Origin: an uncultured Eubacteriales bacterium
GTDB lineage: Bacteria > Bacillota > Clostridia > Oscillospirales > QAMX01
NCBI GenBank assembly: GCA_934546935.1
Contig: CAKTEH010000003.1
Location: 1-64,000, forward strand
Reading direction: 5' to 3'
Length of the DNA stretch: 64,000 bases
Shown here piece by piece: positions 1-7,698 of the stretch (the stretch's first letter is position 1; every line of letters begins with the position of its first letter). The position numbers and the translations under genes are program-made. Below the pieces are notes generated by a model. That model saw only the letters and a list, made by a program, of their open reading frames with translations, was not told where the DNA came from and did not search any database.

Positions 1-259
1 GCTTTGTAAGCCTTTGTAAATGTTCACTTTTTGGCATAACCTGGTTTATTTTCGCATAATATTGTCCGCAAAAGGTGCAAAATAAGGTGTATGTTTTTCT
101 ATTTTACACCTTGCTATTTTCAATTAAAAATCGTAATTACAACTTTAATGATAAACCAATGCCGCATAAGAAAAACACACAAGCCACAAAAAACGCCCAA
201 ACACAGTGCCTTGCAGAATTAATCCCCTGGCTATCCGTGTTATTTGGTAAAAATCCGCT
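1..259. other. intergenic, no gene recognised
   Basis: This AT-rich stretch lies beyond the 3' end of the first acetyltransferase gene. A 71-codon plus-strand frame runs through it, but it has no ribosome-binding site or recognisable domain and enters the downstream gene antisense. I see no convincing terminator, promoter or RNA gene. Confidence 0.4.
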
Positions 260-952
260 TTATGGAATTTCGGGGGCAAAAAATGAATAAGCCATATAAG
301 CGGTTTCCAGCTCAAACCCCAATTTTTCCGCAAGCGCGCGGGAAGCGCCGTTTTGCGCGTCCCAGTGCATCGTGATGCCGCGCCGGGTGCACTGCAAAAG
401 CATTTGCGCGCAGCAGGCAAGCGCAAGGCCGTGCCGGCGGTGCGGTACAAGCGTGAAGACATCCAGTTCCGTTTCCTTTGAAAAAGTGATAAACGAAGAA
501 GCGGAAGCAACAATTTCCCCCTCCTTCCAAACCACCGTGCCCGCAGCATCCCGTGCAAAAGCAGCATAATCCGGGAATTGCAGCCCATGTCCAAAAGGAT
601 GCCGGGAAAAGGCCTCTGCATCAAACTCCCGCAGGGCATATCCCGCCGGAAGCCGCGCAGTATATGCGGCAAGCGCCGCTTCATCCGCCGGCCCGGCCTG
701 CATCTGAAAGCGCCGGGTGTGTACAAGCTGCGGATTCCATTGCTCCAGTTCCTGTTCCCATGCCTGCGTCAGGGGAATGAACATCCGGTTCCCCCACCGG
801 CTGTACAGGGCTGTGCGGGCATCCGCATCCGGCGTCCCATCGAGATAAATAAATCCCGCGTCAAAAACAAGGGTGTCGGTAAACTGCACCCTCTGCCCAT
901 GCGCGCCGGCGCGTACCGCGCGCAAAAGCAGAGGCGGATTTTTAAATTCCAT
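260..952 (-). CDS. GNAT-family N-acetyltransferase
   Basis: A 230-residue protein of the GNAT type. The C-terminal third carries the acetyl-CoA-binding pattern: strand TELDVFTLVPHRRHGLA (about 160-176), then a helix, then NGASRALAEKLGFELE near 205-220, the usual beta4-alpha3 and beta5-alpha4 elements. The N-terminal half resembles the larger GNAT_acetyltran group that acts on unknown small molecules. The substrate cannot be told from sequence. The ATG is preceded by GGGAG at good spacing. It follows proC by 70 bp on the same strand and is probably the last gene of a dehydrogenase-proC-acetyltransferase unit. No truncation is seen. Confidence 0.8.
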   Translation of the reverse strand: MEFKNPPLLLRAVRAGAHGQRVQFTDTLVFDAGFIYLDGTPDADARTALYSRWGNRMFIPLTQAWEQELEQWNPQLVHTRRFQMQAGPADEAALAAYTARLPAGYALREFDAEAFSRHPFGHGLQFPDYAAFARDAAGTVVWKEGEIVASASSFITFSKETELDVFTLVPHRRHGLALACCAQMLLQCTRRGITMHWDAQNGASRALAEKLGFELETAYMAYSFFAPEIP

Positions 953-1022
953 CTTTTATCTCCCTTTCTCATCCCGGCCTTCCATTACAAAGCATGCAGG
1001 CTGCAGGGAGGAAAACCGGGGC

Positions 1023-1826
1023 TTACTTTCCCATATCCACAGTTTTCTTGTAAGACGCGCATACCGCCCCGATTACAGCCGAGCGGAACGCCGCCGCCTC
1101 CAACGCTGCGACGCCCGCAATCGTGCTGCCGCCGGGGGAGCAGACCGCATCCTTCAGCGCACCCGGGTGAAGCCCGGTTTCCATTGCATGCGCCGCCGCG
1201 CCGCGCAACATCCCCGCGGCATACAGCTTCGCCTTTTCCCTCGGTACGCCACAGGCTACCGCACCGTCGGCCAACGCTTCCATCAGCATATATGCCCATG
1301 CGGGCCCACAGCCTGTCAGCGTCCCCGCCGCATCAAAAAGCGCCTCCGGGATTTCGTCGAACATCCCCGATGCGGCGAGCGCCGCGCAGAACGCTTCGAC
1401 GCGCGCTGATCCAACGCCTTCCCCGGCGCATACAAGCGTCAGCCCCGCGCCGGACGCGGCCGGGGTATTGGGCATAATCCGCATCACCGGTACAGGCGAA
1501 AGTTCGGCAAGCCGCGAAAGGCTTACGCCCGCCGCCATGCTGACCAGTACGCATGCATGCGCAGCCAGGGCCGGTGCAATTTCTTCCACAAGCGCCGGAA
1601 TCTGCGCAGGCTTGACGCCGAGTATGACAAAATCCGCTTCCCGCGCAACAGCCTGTGCATCGGGTGCAACACAGCATCCGCAGGAGGCAGACAGCGCTTC
1701 TGCCCGCGCGGCAGTGCGGTTGAAAATTACAACGTCCTTTCCCCCATTTTCCGTTTTGCAGGCCGCGCGTACCAGCGCGCCGCCCATATTTCCTGTCCCG
1801 ATAAATCCAAGACGGTATTTACTCAT
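1023..1826 (-). CDS. proC: pyrroline-5-carboxylate reductase
   Basis: Last enzyme of proline biosynthesis: NAD(P)H-dependent reduction of 1-pyrroline-5-carboxylate to L-proline in the cytoplasm. The 267-residue length is normal. The N-terminus shows the Rossmann motif FIGTGNMGGALV (about 8-19). The middle has VMRIMPNTPA, and the C-terminal dimerisation domain carries the family signature around LKDAVCSPGGSTIAGVAALE (about 221-240). It starts 15 bp after the dehydrogenase stop and is probably cotranscribed with it. No proA or proB is in the window. Confidence 0.95.
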   Translation of the reverse strand: MSKYRLGFIGTGNMGGALVRAACKTENGGKDVVIFNRTAARAEALSASCGCCVAPDAQAVAREADFVILGVKPAQIPALVEEIAPALAAHACVLVSMAAGVSLSRLAELSPVPVMRIMPNTPAASGAGLTLVCAGEGVGSARVEAFCAALAASGMFDEIPEALFDAAGTLTGCGPAWAYMLMEALADGAVACGVPREKAKLYAAGMLRGAAAHAMETGLHPGALKDAVCSPGGSTIAGVAALEAAAFRSAVIGAVCASYKKTVDMGK

Positions 1827-1841
1827 CCTATCTTTCTCCTT

Positions 1842-3107
1842 TTATATTTTCTGTCCAAAGGTTTTCAGCAGGCAAGCCTCCGCCTCCGCCGACCACAGCC
1901 CGCCGTTTTCCGCAACAATTCCGGCAAGCGATGCAAACCGCGCGTCACGCGCCGCCAATGCATCCAGCTCTTCCAGCGCAGTCAGCGGCATACGGACGCC
2001 GGTATAGATCAGTTTTTTCCCGCCGCCGATGTGCGGCAGGCGCAGCGTGGTTTCCGCAACACAGTCAAGCCCGCCAATATGCGTAACAAGATACTGCGGA
2101 TGGATGCGGCCCTGCGCCGCCAACGCAATCGCTTCCCGCATGTCTTCGACATTGCCGCCGGAGGTTCCGACGGTGTGCGTACCGTCATAATGTACGCGGT
2201 AGAAATTGGTCCGCGCGGAAAATTCCGGATCCGTCGGGCCCGCGAAAAAGTTCAGACAGCCGCCCGGCGCGAGAATGCTGTCACCCAGCTCCGCGACAGA
2301 TGCTACCGGCGCGAACACGAATACATCGTCATACCCGTTCCCGCCTGACAGCCCGAAAAGCGCGGAGCGGGGATCGGAAAGCTGGGCCGTATTGCAATAC
2401 GACAGCTCCACGCCTTCCCGCGCAGCTTCCTGTACGGAAAGCATGGCTTCGGCCCGGGCAAGCCGCGCCCCATCGATATCCGTTACGACAAGCTTCGCCG
2501 GCCGGCGCGGCCCATGAACAGCATAATCCACCGCCGCAAGGCCCATTGGCCCCGCGCCGGCCAAAATCGCCATAACCCCGCCCTGACGGATCCCCATTTC
2601 ATGGACGTAGCTGCCGCGGGCGACATGATAGGATGCGTGAAACGCACCAATAACGCAGGAATACGGTTCGGCAAGGCTTGCGCCAAAATAATCCCCACCC
2701 GCATAGGGCAGCAGGCAGCCGCACTCCATAATCTCGTTTGGCAAAATGATATAAGTTGCATCGCCGCCAACATAGGGATAGGAGTATCCGGGGGTATAAT
2801 ACGAACCTTTATAATTGAGTGCGACCTGCACTGCAAAACGCTGCCCGGGATGGAATGACTGCGCCCATTTTGCGCCAACGGCAAGGATTTCACCGCAGAA
2901 TTCATGCCCGATAATCGCCGGATGTTCCGCTACATCGTCCGGTACCCGCTTGTGTGCCGCGCCAGCGACAGCCGCCTTGTACGAGGACATACACAAGCTG
3001 TCGGAAACCACACGCGCCAGGATTTCCGATTCGGTATATGCCGGCAGTTCAAATTCGTCAAGCGACAGCGTTCCCGCTCCGTGCAGGCGCACAGCTTGTG
3101 TTTTCAT
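1842..3107 (-). CDS. zinc-binding sugar(-phosphate) dehydrogenase, L-sorbose-1-phosphate reductase-like
   Basis: A 421-residue medium-chain dehydrogenase. The N-terminal GroES-like domain includes IIGHEFCGEILAVG, the zinc-enzyme GHE motif. The nucleotide-binding domain follows with AILAGAGPMGLAAVDYA, and the C-terminal domain is longer than in ordinary alcohol dehydrogenases. The overall form, beginning MKTQAVRLHGAGTLSLDEFELP without its last two residues, resembles SorE-like sugar-phosphate reductases, but the substrate is inferred only. I chose the ATG at 3107 because AAGGGGAAGG precedes it; a longer frame would start inside the promoter. Near-consensus promoter boxes lie 32-60 bp upstream. 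The neighbours kduI and proC do not fix its pathway; a role in uronate or polyol use is plausible. Confidence 0.75.
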   Translation of the reverse strand: MKTQAVRLHGAGTLSLDEFELPAYTESEILARVVSDSLCMSSYKAAVAGAAHKRVPDDVAEHPAIIGHEFCGEILAVGAKWAQSFHPGQRFAVQVALNYKGSYYTPGYSYPYVGGDATYIILPNEIMECGCLLPYAGGDYFGASLAEPYSCVIGAFHASYHVARGSYVHEMGIRQGGVMAILAGAGPMGLAAVDYAVHGPRRPAKLVVTDIDGARLARAEAMLSVQEAAREGVELSYCNTAQLSDPRSALFGLSGGNGYDDVFVFAPVASVAELGDSILAPGGCLNFFAGPTDPEFSARTNFYRVHYDGTHTVGTSGGNVEDMREAIALAAQGRIHPQYLVTHIGGLDCVAETTLRLPHIGGGKKLIYTGVRMPLTALEELDALAARDARFASLAGIVAENGGLWSAEAEACLLKTFGQKI

Positions 3108-3138
3108 AAAGCCTTCCCCTTTTCCAGGTTTTTCTTTG

Positions 3139-3167
3139 ATTATAGCCCGGTTTTCCGGCTTCGTCAA
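3139..3167 (-). promoter_or_regulatory. sigma-A promoter of the dehydrogenase-proC unit
   Basis: Read on the minus strand: -35 TTGACG (3167-3162), 17-bp spacer, -10 TATAAT (3144-3139). It lies between the kduI terminator and the dehydrogenase start. Confidence 0.8.
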
Positions 3168-3207
3168 CGGAATCCGGACTTTTCAGCGTACTGTCCAGAG
3201 CAAAAAT

Positions 3208-3246
3208 ATAAAAAACGCCGCGCACGGATTTTATCCGTACGCGGCG
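3208..3246 (-). terminator. terminator of kduI
   Basis: On the minus strand a GC-rich stem (CGCCGCG with ACGGAT on each side, one internal mismatch, short T-rich loop) is followed by a run of T residues. It sits 14 bp after the kduI stop. Confidence 0.8.
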
Positions 3247-3259
3247 CAGCATACCAATT

Positions 3260-4102
3260 TTACTTTAAATCAATGGTTTCAATGTTGTCCATATCATCGA
3301 AGGCCTGGTTTTCACCGCCCATAGCCCAAATAAAGGTATAATTCGAGGTCCCAGCGCCAGCATGGATTGACCAGCTCGGGCTGATCACCGCCTCCTCGCC
3401 ATGCATAACGATGTGGCGGGTTTCGTTTCCCTCTCCCATCATATGGAAAACGACCTGATCCTGCGGTACTTCAAAATAGAAGTACACTTCCATACGGCGC
3501 TCATGCGTATGCGCAGGCATGGTGTTCCACACGCTGCCAGGAGCAAGCTCAGTCATCCCCATGGACAGCTGGCAGGTCGGAAGCACGGAGGGATGGATAA
3601 ATTGGTTGATTACACGCTTGTTGCTCGTCTCCAGAGCACCGAGGGGACGTTTGGCCGCCGCTTCAATCGTTAGAAGCTTCGTCTCATAGGCGCGGTGCGC
3701 CGGAGCGGAAACCATGTAGAACTTCGCAGGCTTATCCGCATCCGCAGAGGAGAACAGCACTTCACGCGCCCCCATGGTTACATACAGGCAATCTTTATAC
3801 TGCATATCATATTTTACGCCATCGACAACAACGCTTCCGGCGCCGCCGACGTTGAAAATACCCAGCTCGCGCCGCTCAAGGAAATACTCGACGCCGAAAC
3901 AGGCCCACACATCCATGCCCTTTTCGATCGAAACGGTTTCCTTCACCGGCATGCAGCCCAGGGTAACCATGCGGTCGACATGGCTGTATACAAACGCAAG
4001 CGCATCGGCTTTAAATAAATCAGTAATCAGGAACTCGCGGCGCATTTCCTCGGTGGTCATGCGTTTAAAATGCTCAGGGTTGACGGAATAGCGCTTATCC
4101 AT
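3260..4102 (-). CDS. kduI: 5-dehydro-4-deoxy-D-glucuronate isomerase
   Basis: KduI converts 5-keto-4-deoxyuronate to 3-deoxy-D-glycero-2,5-hexodiulosonate, a step in breakdown of unsaturated uronates released from pectin or glycosaminoglycans. The 280 residues match the family length. The cupin zinc site is visible: HTHE with H198 and H200, E205, and H247 in the WSIHAGAG segment, corresponding to the known His-His-Glu-His ligands. I chose the ATG at 4102, after GGGAGG; a longer frame adds 32 unrelated residues and overlaps the promoter. It is monocistronic between its own promoter and terminator. GH105, uxaA and uxaB elsewhere in the window fit the same uronate route; kduD is not present here. 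Confidence 0.93.
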   Translation of the reverse strand: MDKRYSVNPEHFKRMTTEEMRREFLITDLFKADALAFVYSHVDRMVTLGCMPVKETVSIEKGMDVWACFGVEYFLERRELGIFNVGGAGSVVVDGVKYDMQYKDCLYVTMGAREVLFSSADADKPAKFYMVSAPAHRAYETKLLTIEAAAKRPLGALETSNKRVINQFIHPSVLPTCQLSMGMTELAPGSVWNTMPAHTHERRMEVYFYFEVPQDQVVFHMMGEGNETRHIVMHGEEAVISPSWSIHAGAGTSNYTFIWAMGGENQAFDDMDNIETIDLK

Positions 4103-4144
4103 TTTCAAAATCCTCCCGCAAAATGATAGAACTCTATATTCCCT

Positions 4145-4173
4145 ATTATACGCCAAAACCGTACCCGTGGCAA
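4145..4173 (-). promoter_or_regulatory. promoter of kduI
   Basis: On the minus strand: TTGCCA (4173-4168), 17-bp spacer, TATAAT (4150-4145), 42 bp upstream of the kduI ATG. Confidence 0.7.
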
Positions 4174-4198
4174 TGCCCGGGAGGAAAGATTCTTTCAA

Positions 4199-4616
4199 AG
4201 CTCCCAGCCGTATAAACGCGTGCCTTAAAGATCCTCATCCGCCGGGCATCCATATTTGATATACATTTTCCAACCTGAGCATGGTTTCTTTTATTAGGCG
4301 GCTGCGAATCAGACGGGAAGCTTTTAATTATTTATCTGCCTTCTTTTGCATCATGTATTTCTCTGCTTTTAAAAGGCGTACCGCACTGACAGGATCCTGC
4401 CGGCGCGGTACGCCTTTTCAGATAAACTGTAAATTGCACATATAGACCGAAAGGACGATAACAGTCCGTTTCGCTGCTCTTCCTTTTTGTCCGAAACAGT
4501 CCGGGAACCCTGCCTGCCAAGCGCGCGCAATTTCTTCCATACAAGTTTACTGGCCCCAGCAGATCCAGTCCCCTCCATCAGGCCAACTTCCCTTTTGAAA
4601 AGGGCAGCGGGGCCAG
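4199..4616. other. intergenic with inverted repeats, no gene recognised
   Basis: About 420 bp between kduI and the rubrerythrin fusion. Besides the strong hairpin listed separately, it contains ACTGGCCCC (about 4550) and its complement near 4610, enclosing a CCCTTTTGAAAAGGG palindrome. The latter could be part of a complex terminator for the minus-strand gene ending at 4617. Short frames here lack ribosome-binding sites. Confidence 0.4.
4371..4418. terminator. strong bidirectional hairpin, owner unclear
   Basis: Perfect 14-bp arms AAAAGGCGTACCGC and GCGGTACGCCTTTT enclose 20 bases that themselves contain CAGGATCCTG. A/T tails on both sides suit termination in either direction. It lies 200 bp after the rubrerythrin fusion on the minus strand, with no closer gene, so it may be a relic of a lost gene. 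Confidence 0.55.
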
Positions 4617-5783
4617 TTAATAATTTTCCTTACGCACCTCGAAGTAACTGCGCGGATGAGCGCAGACCGGACAAACTTCCGGCGCTTTTTTGCCAATGAC
4701 CAAATGTCCGCAGTTGCGGCATTCCCACATCGTCTCTTCGCTCTTTTCAAAGACCTTCTGCATTTCCACATTGCTCAAAAGCTTACGGTAGCGTTCCTCG
4801 TGCGCTTTTTCAATTTCGCCAACGGCGCGGAAGCGCGCGGCCAGCTCTGTGAAACCCTCTTCCTCCGCTTCTTTTGCAAAGGTAGCATACATACCCGTCC
4901 ATTCGTAATTCTCACCCTGCGCCGCAGACAGCAGGTTCTGTGCCGTTGTGCCCAAGCCGCCCAGCGCTTTGAACCAGAGCTTTGCATGCTCTTTTTCGTT
5001 GTCAGCCGTTTCATTAAAAATGGCTGCAATCTGCTCATAGCCTTCCTTTTTCGCAACGCTTGCAAAATAGGTATATTTGCTTCTAGCCTGAGTTTCTCCC
5101 GCAAAAGCGGCTTTCAGGTTCTGTTCCGTCTTGGATCCTTTCAGTTCCATCGTCTTTTCTCCTTCTTCTTCAATTTTTTCAAAATCGGCTGCGCCATGTT
5201 TGCAGATCGGGCAGACAAAATCCTCCGGCAGCGTTTCGCCCTCATAGACATATCCGCAGATCAGGCAGCGATAGCCTTTTATTTTGACTTTTTCAATCAC
5301 GGGACGCGGTTTGACAAACTCCTGATAATAGGTATAGGTCAGCCCCGGCTCCTCCGAAAGCGTTTCCGCCTGTGTTACATCTGCAAGAAACATCGTATGC
5401 GTGCCCAGATCAATCGAGGACACAACCGAGCCCGAAAGATAAGCCGAAACATTTTCCGTCAGCCGGAGCAGGCCGTTTTCCGTACGGGCAACACCGTCAA
5501 ACCCGGCAAATTTATCCGCTGCGCGCCCAGACTGGAAGCCAAAGCGCTGCAACAGCGCAAAAGGAGCCGACTGGGCAAGCATAGATACGGAGAATATACC
5601 GGTGCGCGCAATGATGTCGTGGGTATAGTTCTGTTTGTTGACGGTGATCGTCACACGGTTGGGGTTGGACGTGACCTGCATGAGCGTATTGACAATACAG
5701 GCGTTGTCCTTTTCGCCTTCCCGCGCGGAAAGCACATAAAGGCCGTAACTGATTTTAAACATCGCTTTTGGATCCATGGGCAT
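4617..5783 (-). CDS. flavin reductase-rubredoxin-rubrerythrin fusion
   Basis: A 388-residue protein joining three redox modules. Residues 1-160 are a flavin reductase-like FMN-binding domain (MFKISYGLYVLSAREG onward). Residues 165-215 are a rubredoxin with CLIC and CPIC pairs. From about residue 216 a complete rubrerythrin follows: ferritin-like di-iron helices with GETQARSKY, NEKEH, EEEGF and EIEKAHEERY, then a C-terminal rubredoxin-like domain with CRNC and CPVC. High-molecular-weight rubredoxin (reductase plus rubredoxin) passes electrons to O2/peroxide-scavenging partners in acetogens. Here the peroxidase is on the same chain, so NAD(P)H-linked peroxide reduction by one polypeptide is inferred. 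The ATG at 5783 follows AAGGAGG by five bases. It overlaps perR by 29 bp and is very probably PerR-regulated. Confidence 0.88.
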   Translation of the reverse strand: MPMDPKAMFKISYGLYVLSAREGEKDNACIVNTLMQVTSNPNRVTITVNKQNYTHDIIARTGIFSVSMLAQSAPFALLQRFGFQSGRAADKFAGFDGVARTENGLLRLTENVSAYLSGSVVSSIDLGTHTMFLADVTQAETLSEEPGLTYTYYQEFVKPRPVIEKVKIKGYRCLICGYVYEGETLPEDFVCPICKHGAADFEKIEEEGEKTMELKGSKTEQNLKAAFAGETQARSKYTYFASVAKKEGYEQIAAIFNETADNEKEHAKLWFKALGGLGTTAQNLLSAAQGENYEWTGMYATFAKEAEEEGFTELAARFRAVGEIEKAHEERYRKLLSNVEMQKVFEKSEETMWECRNCGHLVIGKKAPEVCPVCAHPRSYFEVRKENY

Positions 5784-6150
5784 TGCCTCCTCCTTTTTCC
5801 CTGCATATGTTACATAAATCATGGACTGTAAGTTCAAAGCTGCGGATATCATACCCCTGCCGCCGTACTGGTTCCAAAAAATCCGGAAGCCGGATGTCCT
5901 CGACCCGGCCGCAGCCGTCGCAGATAAGATGCTGGTGCTCATCCCCGGCGCGGTCATAGCGGTCCGGCGCATTGCACATCCCAACGCGGCGGATCAGGCC
6001 GTGGCGCGTTAAGTAATTCAAATTGTTATAAACAGTCGCCATTGCAATAGCAGGCATAGCTTCCCTTGCCTGCAGGTATATCTGTTCAGCAGTGGGATGC
6101 TCCCGCGCTTGATTTACGATTTCCAGGATAAGCCTGCGTTGTCTGGTCAT
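5755..6150 (-). CDS. perR: PerR-like Fur-family peroxide-sensing repressor
   Basis: A 131-residue Fur-superfamily metalloregulator. The winged helix includes MATVYNNLNYLTRHGLI (about 37-53). All five regulatory-metal ligands of Bacillus PerR have counterparts: H18, D66, H72, H74 and D85. The structural zinc cysteines are C77/C80 and C113/C116. This pattern favours PerR over Fur or Zur. The N-terminus is about 19 residues shorter than in Bacillus PerR and no upstream in-frame ATG exists. The stop lies inside the downstream fusion gene, implying coupled translation. The promoter overlaps a perfect Per/Fur box, so autoregulation together with the peroxidase is likely. Confidence 0.85.
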   Translation of the reverse strand: MTRQRRLILEIVNQAREHPTAEQIYLQAREAMPAIAMATVYNNLNYLTRHGLIRRVGMCNAPDRYDRAGDEHQHLICDGCGRVEDIRLPDFLEPVRRQGYDIRSFELTVHDLCNICREKGGGNAHGSKSDV

Positions 6151-6169
6151 GAAAATTCCTTTTTTAAAA

Positions 6170-6184
6170 TTAGAATAATTCTAA
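6170..6184 (-). promoter_or_regulatory. Per/Fur box operator
   Basis: A perfect 7-1-7 palindrome, TTAGAATAATTCTAA, at the expected transcription start just after the -10 box of the perR promoter. It differs from the Bacillus Per-box consensus TTATAATNATTATAA at one symmetric position per half site. Occupancy would block initiation. Confidence 0.85.
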
Positions 6185-6188
6185 AATT

Positions 6189-6216
6189 ATTATATTCTAT
6201 ATCTGCGTCTTGTCAA
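6189..6216 (-). promoter_or_regulatory. promoter of perR and the rubrerythrin fusion
   Basis: Minus strand: TTGACA (6216-6211), 16-bp spacer, TATAAT (6194-6189). Both hexamers are full consensus, implying strong transcription when the adjacent Per box is free. Confidence 0.88.
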
Positions 6217-6316
6217 GATCTTAAAAAGGAATATTTTTATACTGCCGCGGTGCGCAAATAATTTACAAAAAGCAGTGTTGAGGGCAAAAATTTATTGTTG
6301 GATTTATAAAAAAAGC

Positions 6317-6345
6317 TTGCGCAATTTTCTGTTTTATACTATAGT
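6317..6345 (+). promoter_or_regulatory. probable promoter of the Gfo/Idh dehydrogenase gene
   Basis: TTGCGC (6317-6322), 17-bp spacer, TATAGT (6340-6345), about 90 bp upstream of the start codon. Hexamers are good but not perfect. Confidence 0.5.
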
Positions 6346-6436
6346 AGTTGTATATAAAGCACAGGCATCCCGGTTCCATTCCCTTAGCGCAAACCGGCTG
6401 TACAATGCCAGCAAACAGAAAATGAGGAGGAAACAA

Positions 6437-7624
6437 ATGATTAAAGTTGCAATGATCGGCTGCGGCGCAATCAGCGGCATTTATTTGAAAAACCTGACGC
6501 ACACGTTTAAAGAGGTTGAGCTCTACGGCGTCTGCGACCTGATTCCGGAGCGCGCAGAAAAGGCCGCCGCTTACGTCAGGGAACAAATTGAAGCGGGGGC
6601 CAAGGTGCAGGCGCCTAAAATCTTCAAAGATTTAAACGAAGCGCTTGCAGATCCGCAGGTCGATGTAATCCTTAACATTACCCGCCCCTATGAGCACTAT
6701 GACGTAACCAAGGCTGGGCTTCTCGCCGGAAAGCACGTGTATTCCGAAAAGCCGCTGGCCGTTGACATGGATGAAGCCGACGAGCTGGTCGAGCTTGCAA
6801 AAAAGACCGGACTGCACCTGGGCGGCGCGCCGGACACCTTCATGGGCGCAGGTATCCAGACCTGCCGCAAGCTCATCGACGACGGCTTTATCGGCGACGT
6901 TGTTGGCGCAAACGTTTCCATGATCTGCCATGGCCATGAAACCTGGCATCCGGATCCGGAATTTTATTATAAGCGCGGCGGAGGCCCGATGATGGACATG
7001 GGTCCGTATTATGTTACGGCGCTTGTCCAGCTGCTCGGCGAAGCCAAGGGCCTGGTCGGTATGACGAAAAAAAGCTTTGATAAGCGCATTATCACCTCCC
7101 AGCCGCATTATGGTGAGGAGATCGACGTCGATATCGACACCTATCTTGCCGGGAATATCCTGTTTTCTTCCGGTGCCATTGCTTCCATTTTCACCACCTT
7201 CGACGTGCATTATACCAATCAGTCTCGCTTCGAAGTTTACGGGACCAAAGGAACGCTGGTTGTGCCGGATCCCAACATCTTCGGCGGCCCGATCCTTTTG
7301 TACCGTCCCGAGGATTTCGTCCGCGGCCCGGCAGTCGATCCCGCACTGCGCAAGATCGACCTTAACCCCTATCCGCATTATAAGGAAATGCCGCTGATGT
7401 TCGACTACCGTGAAAACAGCCGTGCCCTCGGCCTTGCCGATATGTGCAAATCCATTGAGACGGGCCGCGGCTGGCGTGCCAATTACCAGCAGCAGCACCA
7501 TGTCCTTGAGATCCTGACCGGTTTCTCCAAAGCAAGCGCAGCCGGGGCGTATCTGCCGCTGAAAACAAAGTATACCCGCACCGCGCCGATGCAGAACAAC
7601 CCGATGCACGGCGTCCTGGATTAA
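6437..7624 (+). CDS. Gfo/Idh/MocA-family NAD(P)-dependent sugar oxidoreductase
   Basis: A 395-residue cytoplasmic dehydrogenase. The Rossmann motif VAMIGCGAISGIYL starts at residue 4. The family EKP motif is in VYSEKPLAVDMDEADELVELA (about 107-127), and the C-terminal alpha/beta domain contains GGGPMMDMGPYYVTALVQLLG. Members oxidise or reduce sugars, inositols or their acids; the substrate here is not determinable. I chose the ATG at 6437 after GAGGAGG; an upstream in-frame start would put the promoter inside the gene. The TIM-barrel isomerase gene follows on the same strand before one terminator, so the two probably act successively on one sugar. Confidence 0.88.
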   Translation: MIKVAMIGCGAISGIYLKNLTHTFKEVELYGVCDLIPERAEKAAAYVREQIEAGAKVQAPKIFKDLNEALADPQVDVILNITRPYEHYDVTKAGLLAGKHVYSEKPLAVDMDEADELVELAKKTGLHLGGAPDTFMGAGIQTCRKLIDDGFIGDVVGANVSMICHGHETWHPDPEFYYKRGGGPMMDMGPYYVTALVQLLGEAKGLVGMTKKSFDKRIITSQPHYGEEIDVDIDTYLAGNILFSSGAIASIFTTFDVHYTNQSRFEVYGTKGTLVVPDPNIFGGPILLYRPEDFVRGPAVDPALRKIDLNPYPHYKEMPLMFDYRENSRALGLADMCKSIETGRGWRANYQQQHHVLEILTGFSKASAAGAYLPLKTKYTRTAPMQNNPMHGVLD

Positions 7625-7698
7625 GCGGCATACATTATCGGGCTTATCAAATTATTTTCCAACAACCAAATCTAATTTTAAATATGGAGGACAACACC

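Noticed and set aside
6632..7609. 325-codon minus frame across the Gfo/Idh gene
   Set aside because: Antisense shadow of a clearly recognised gene with a good ribosome-binding site; the translation resembles no family.
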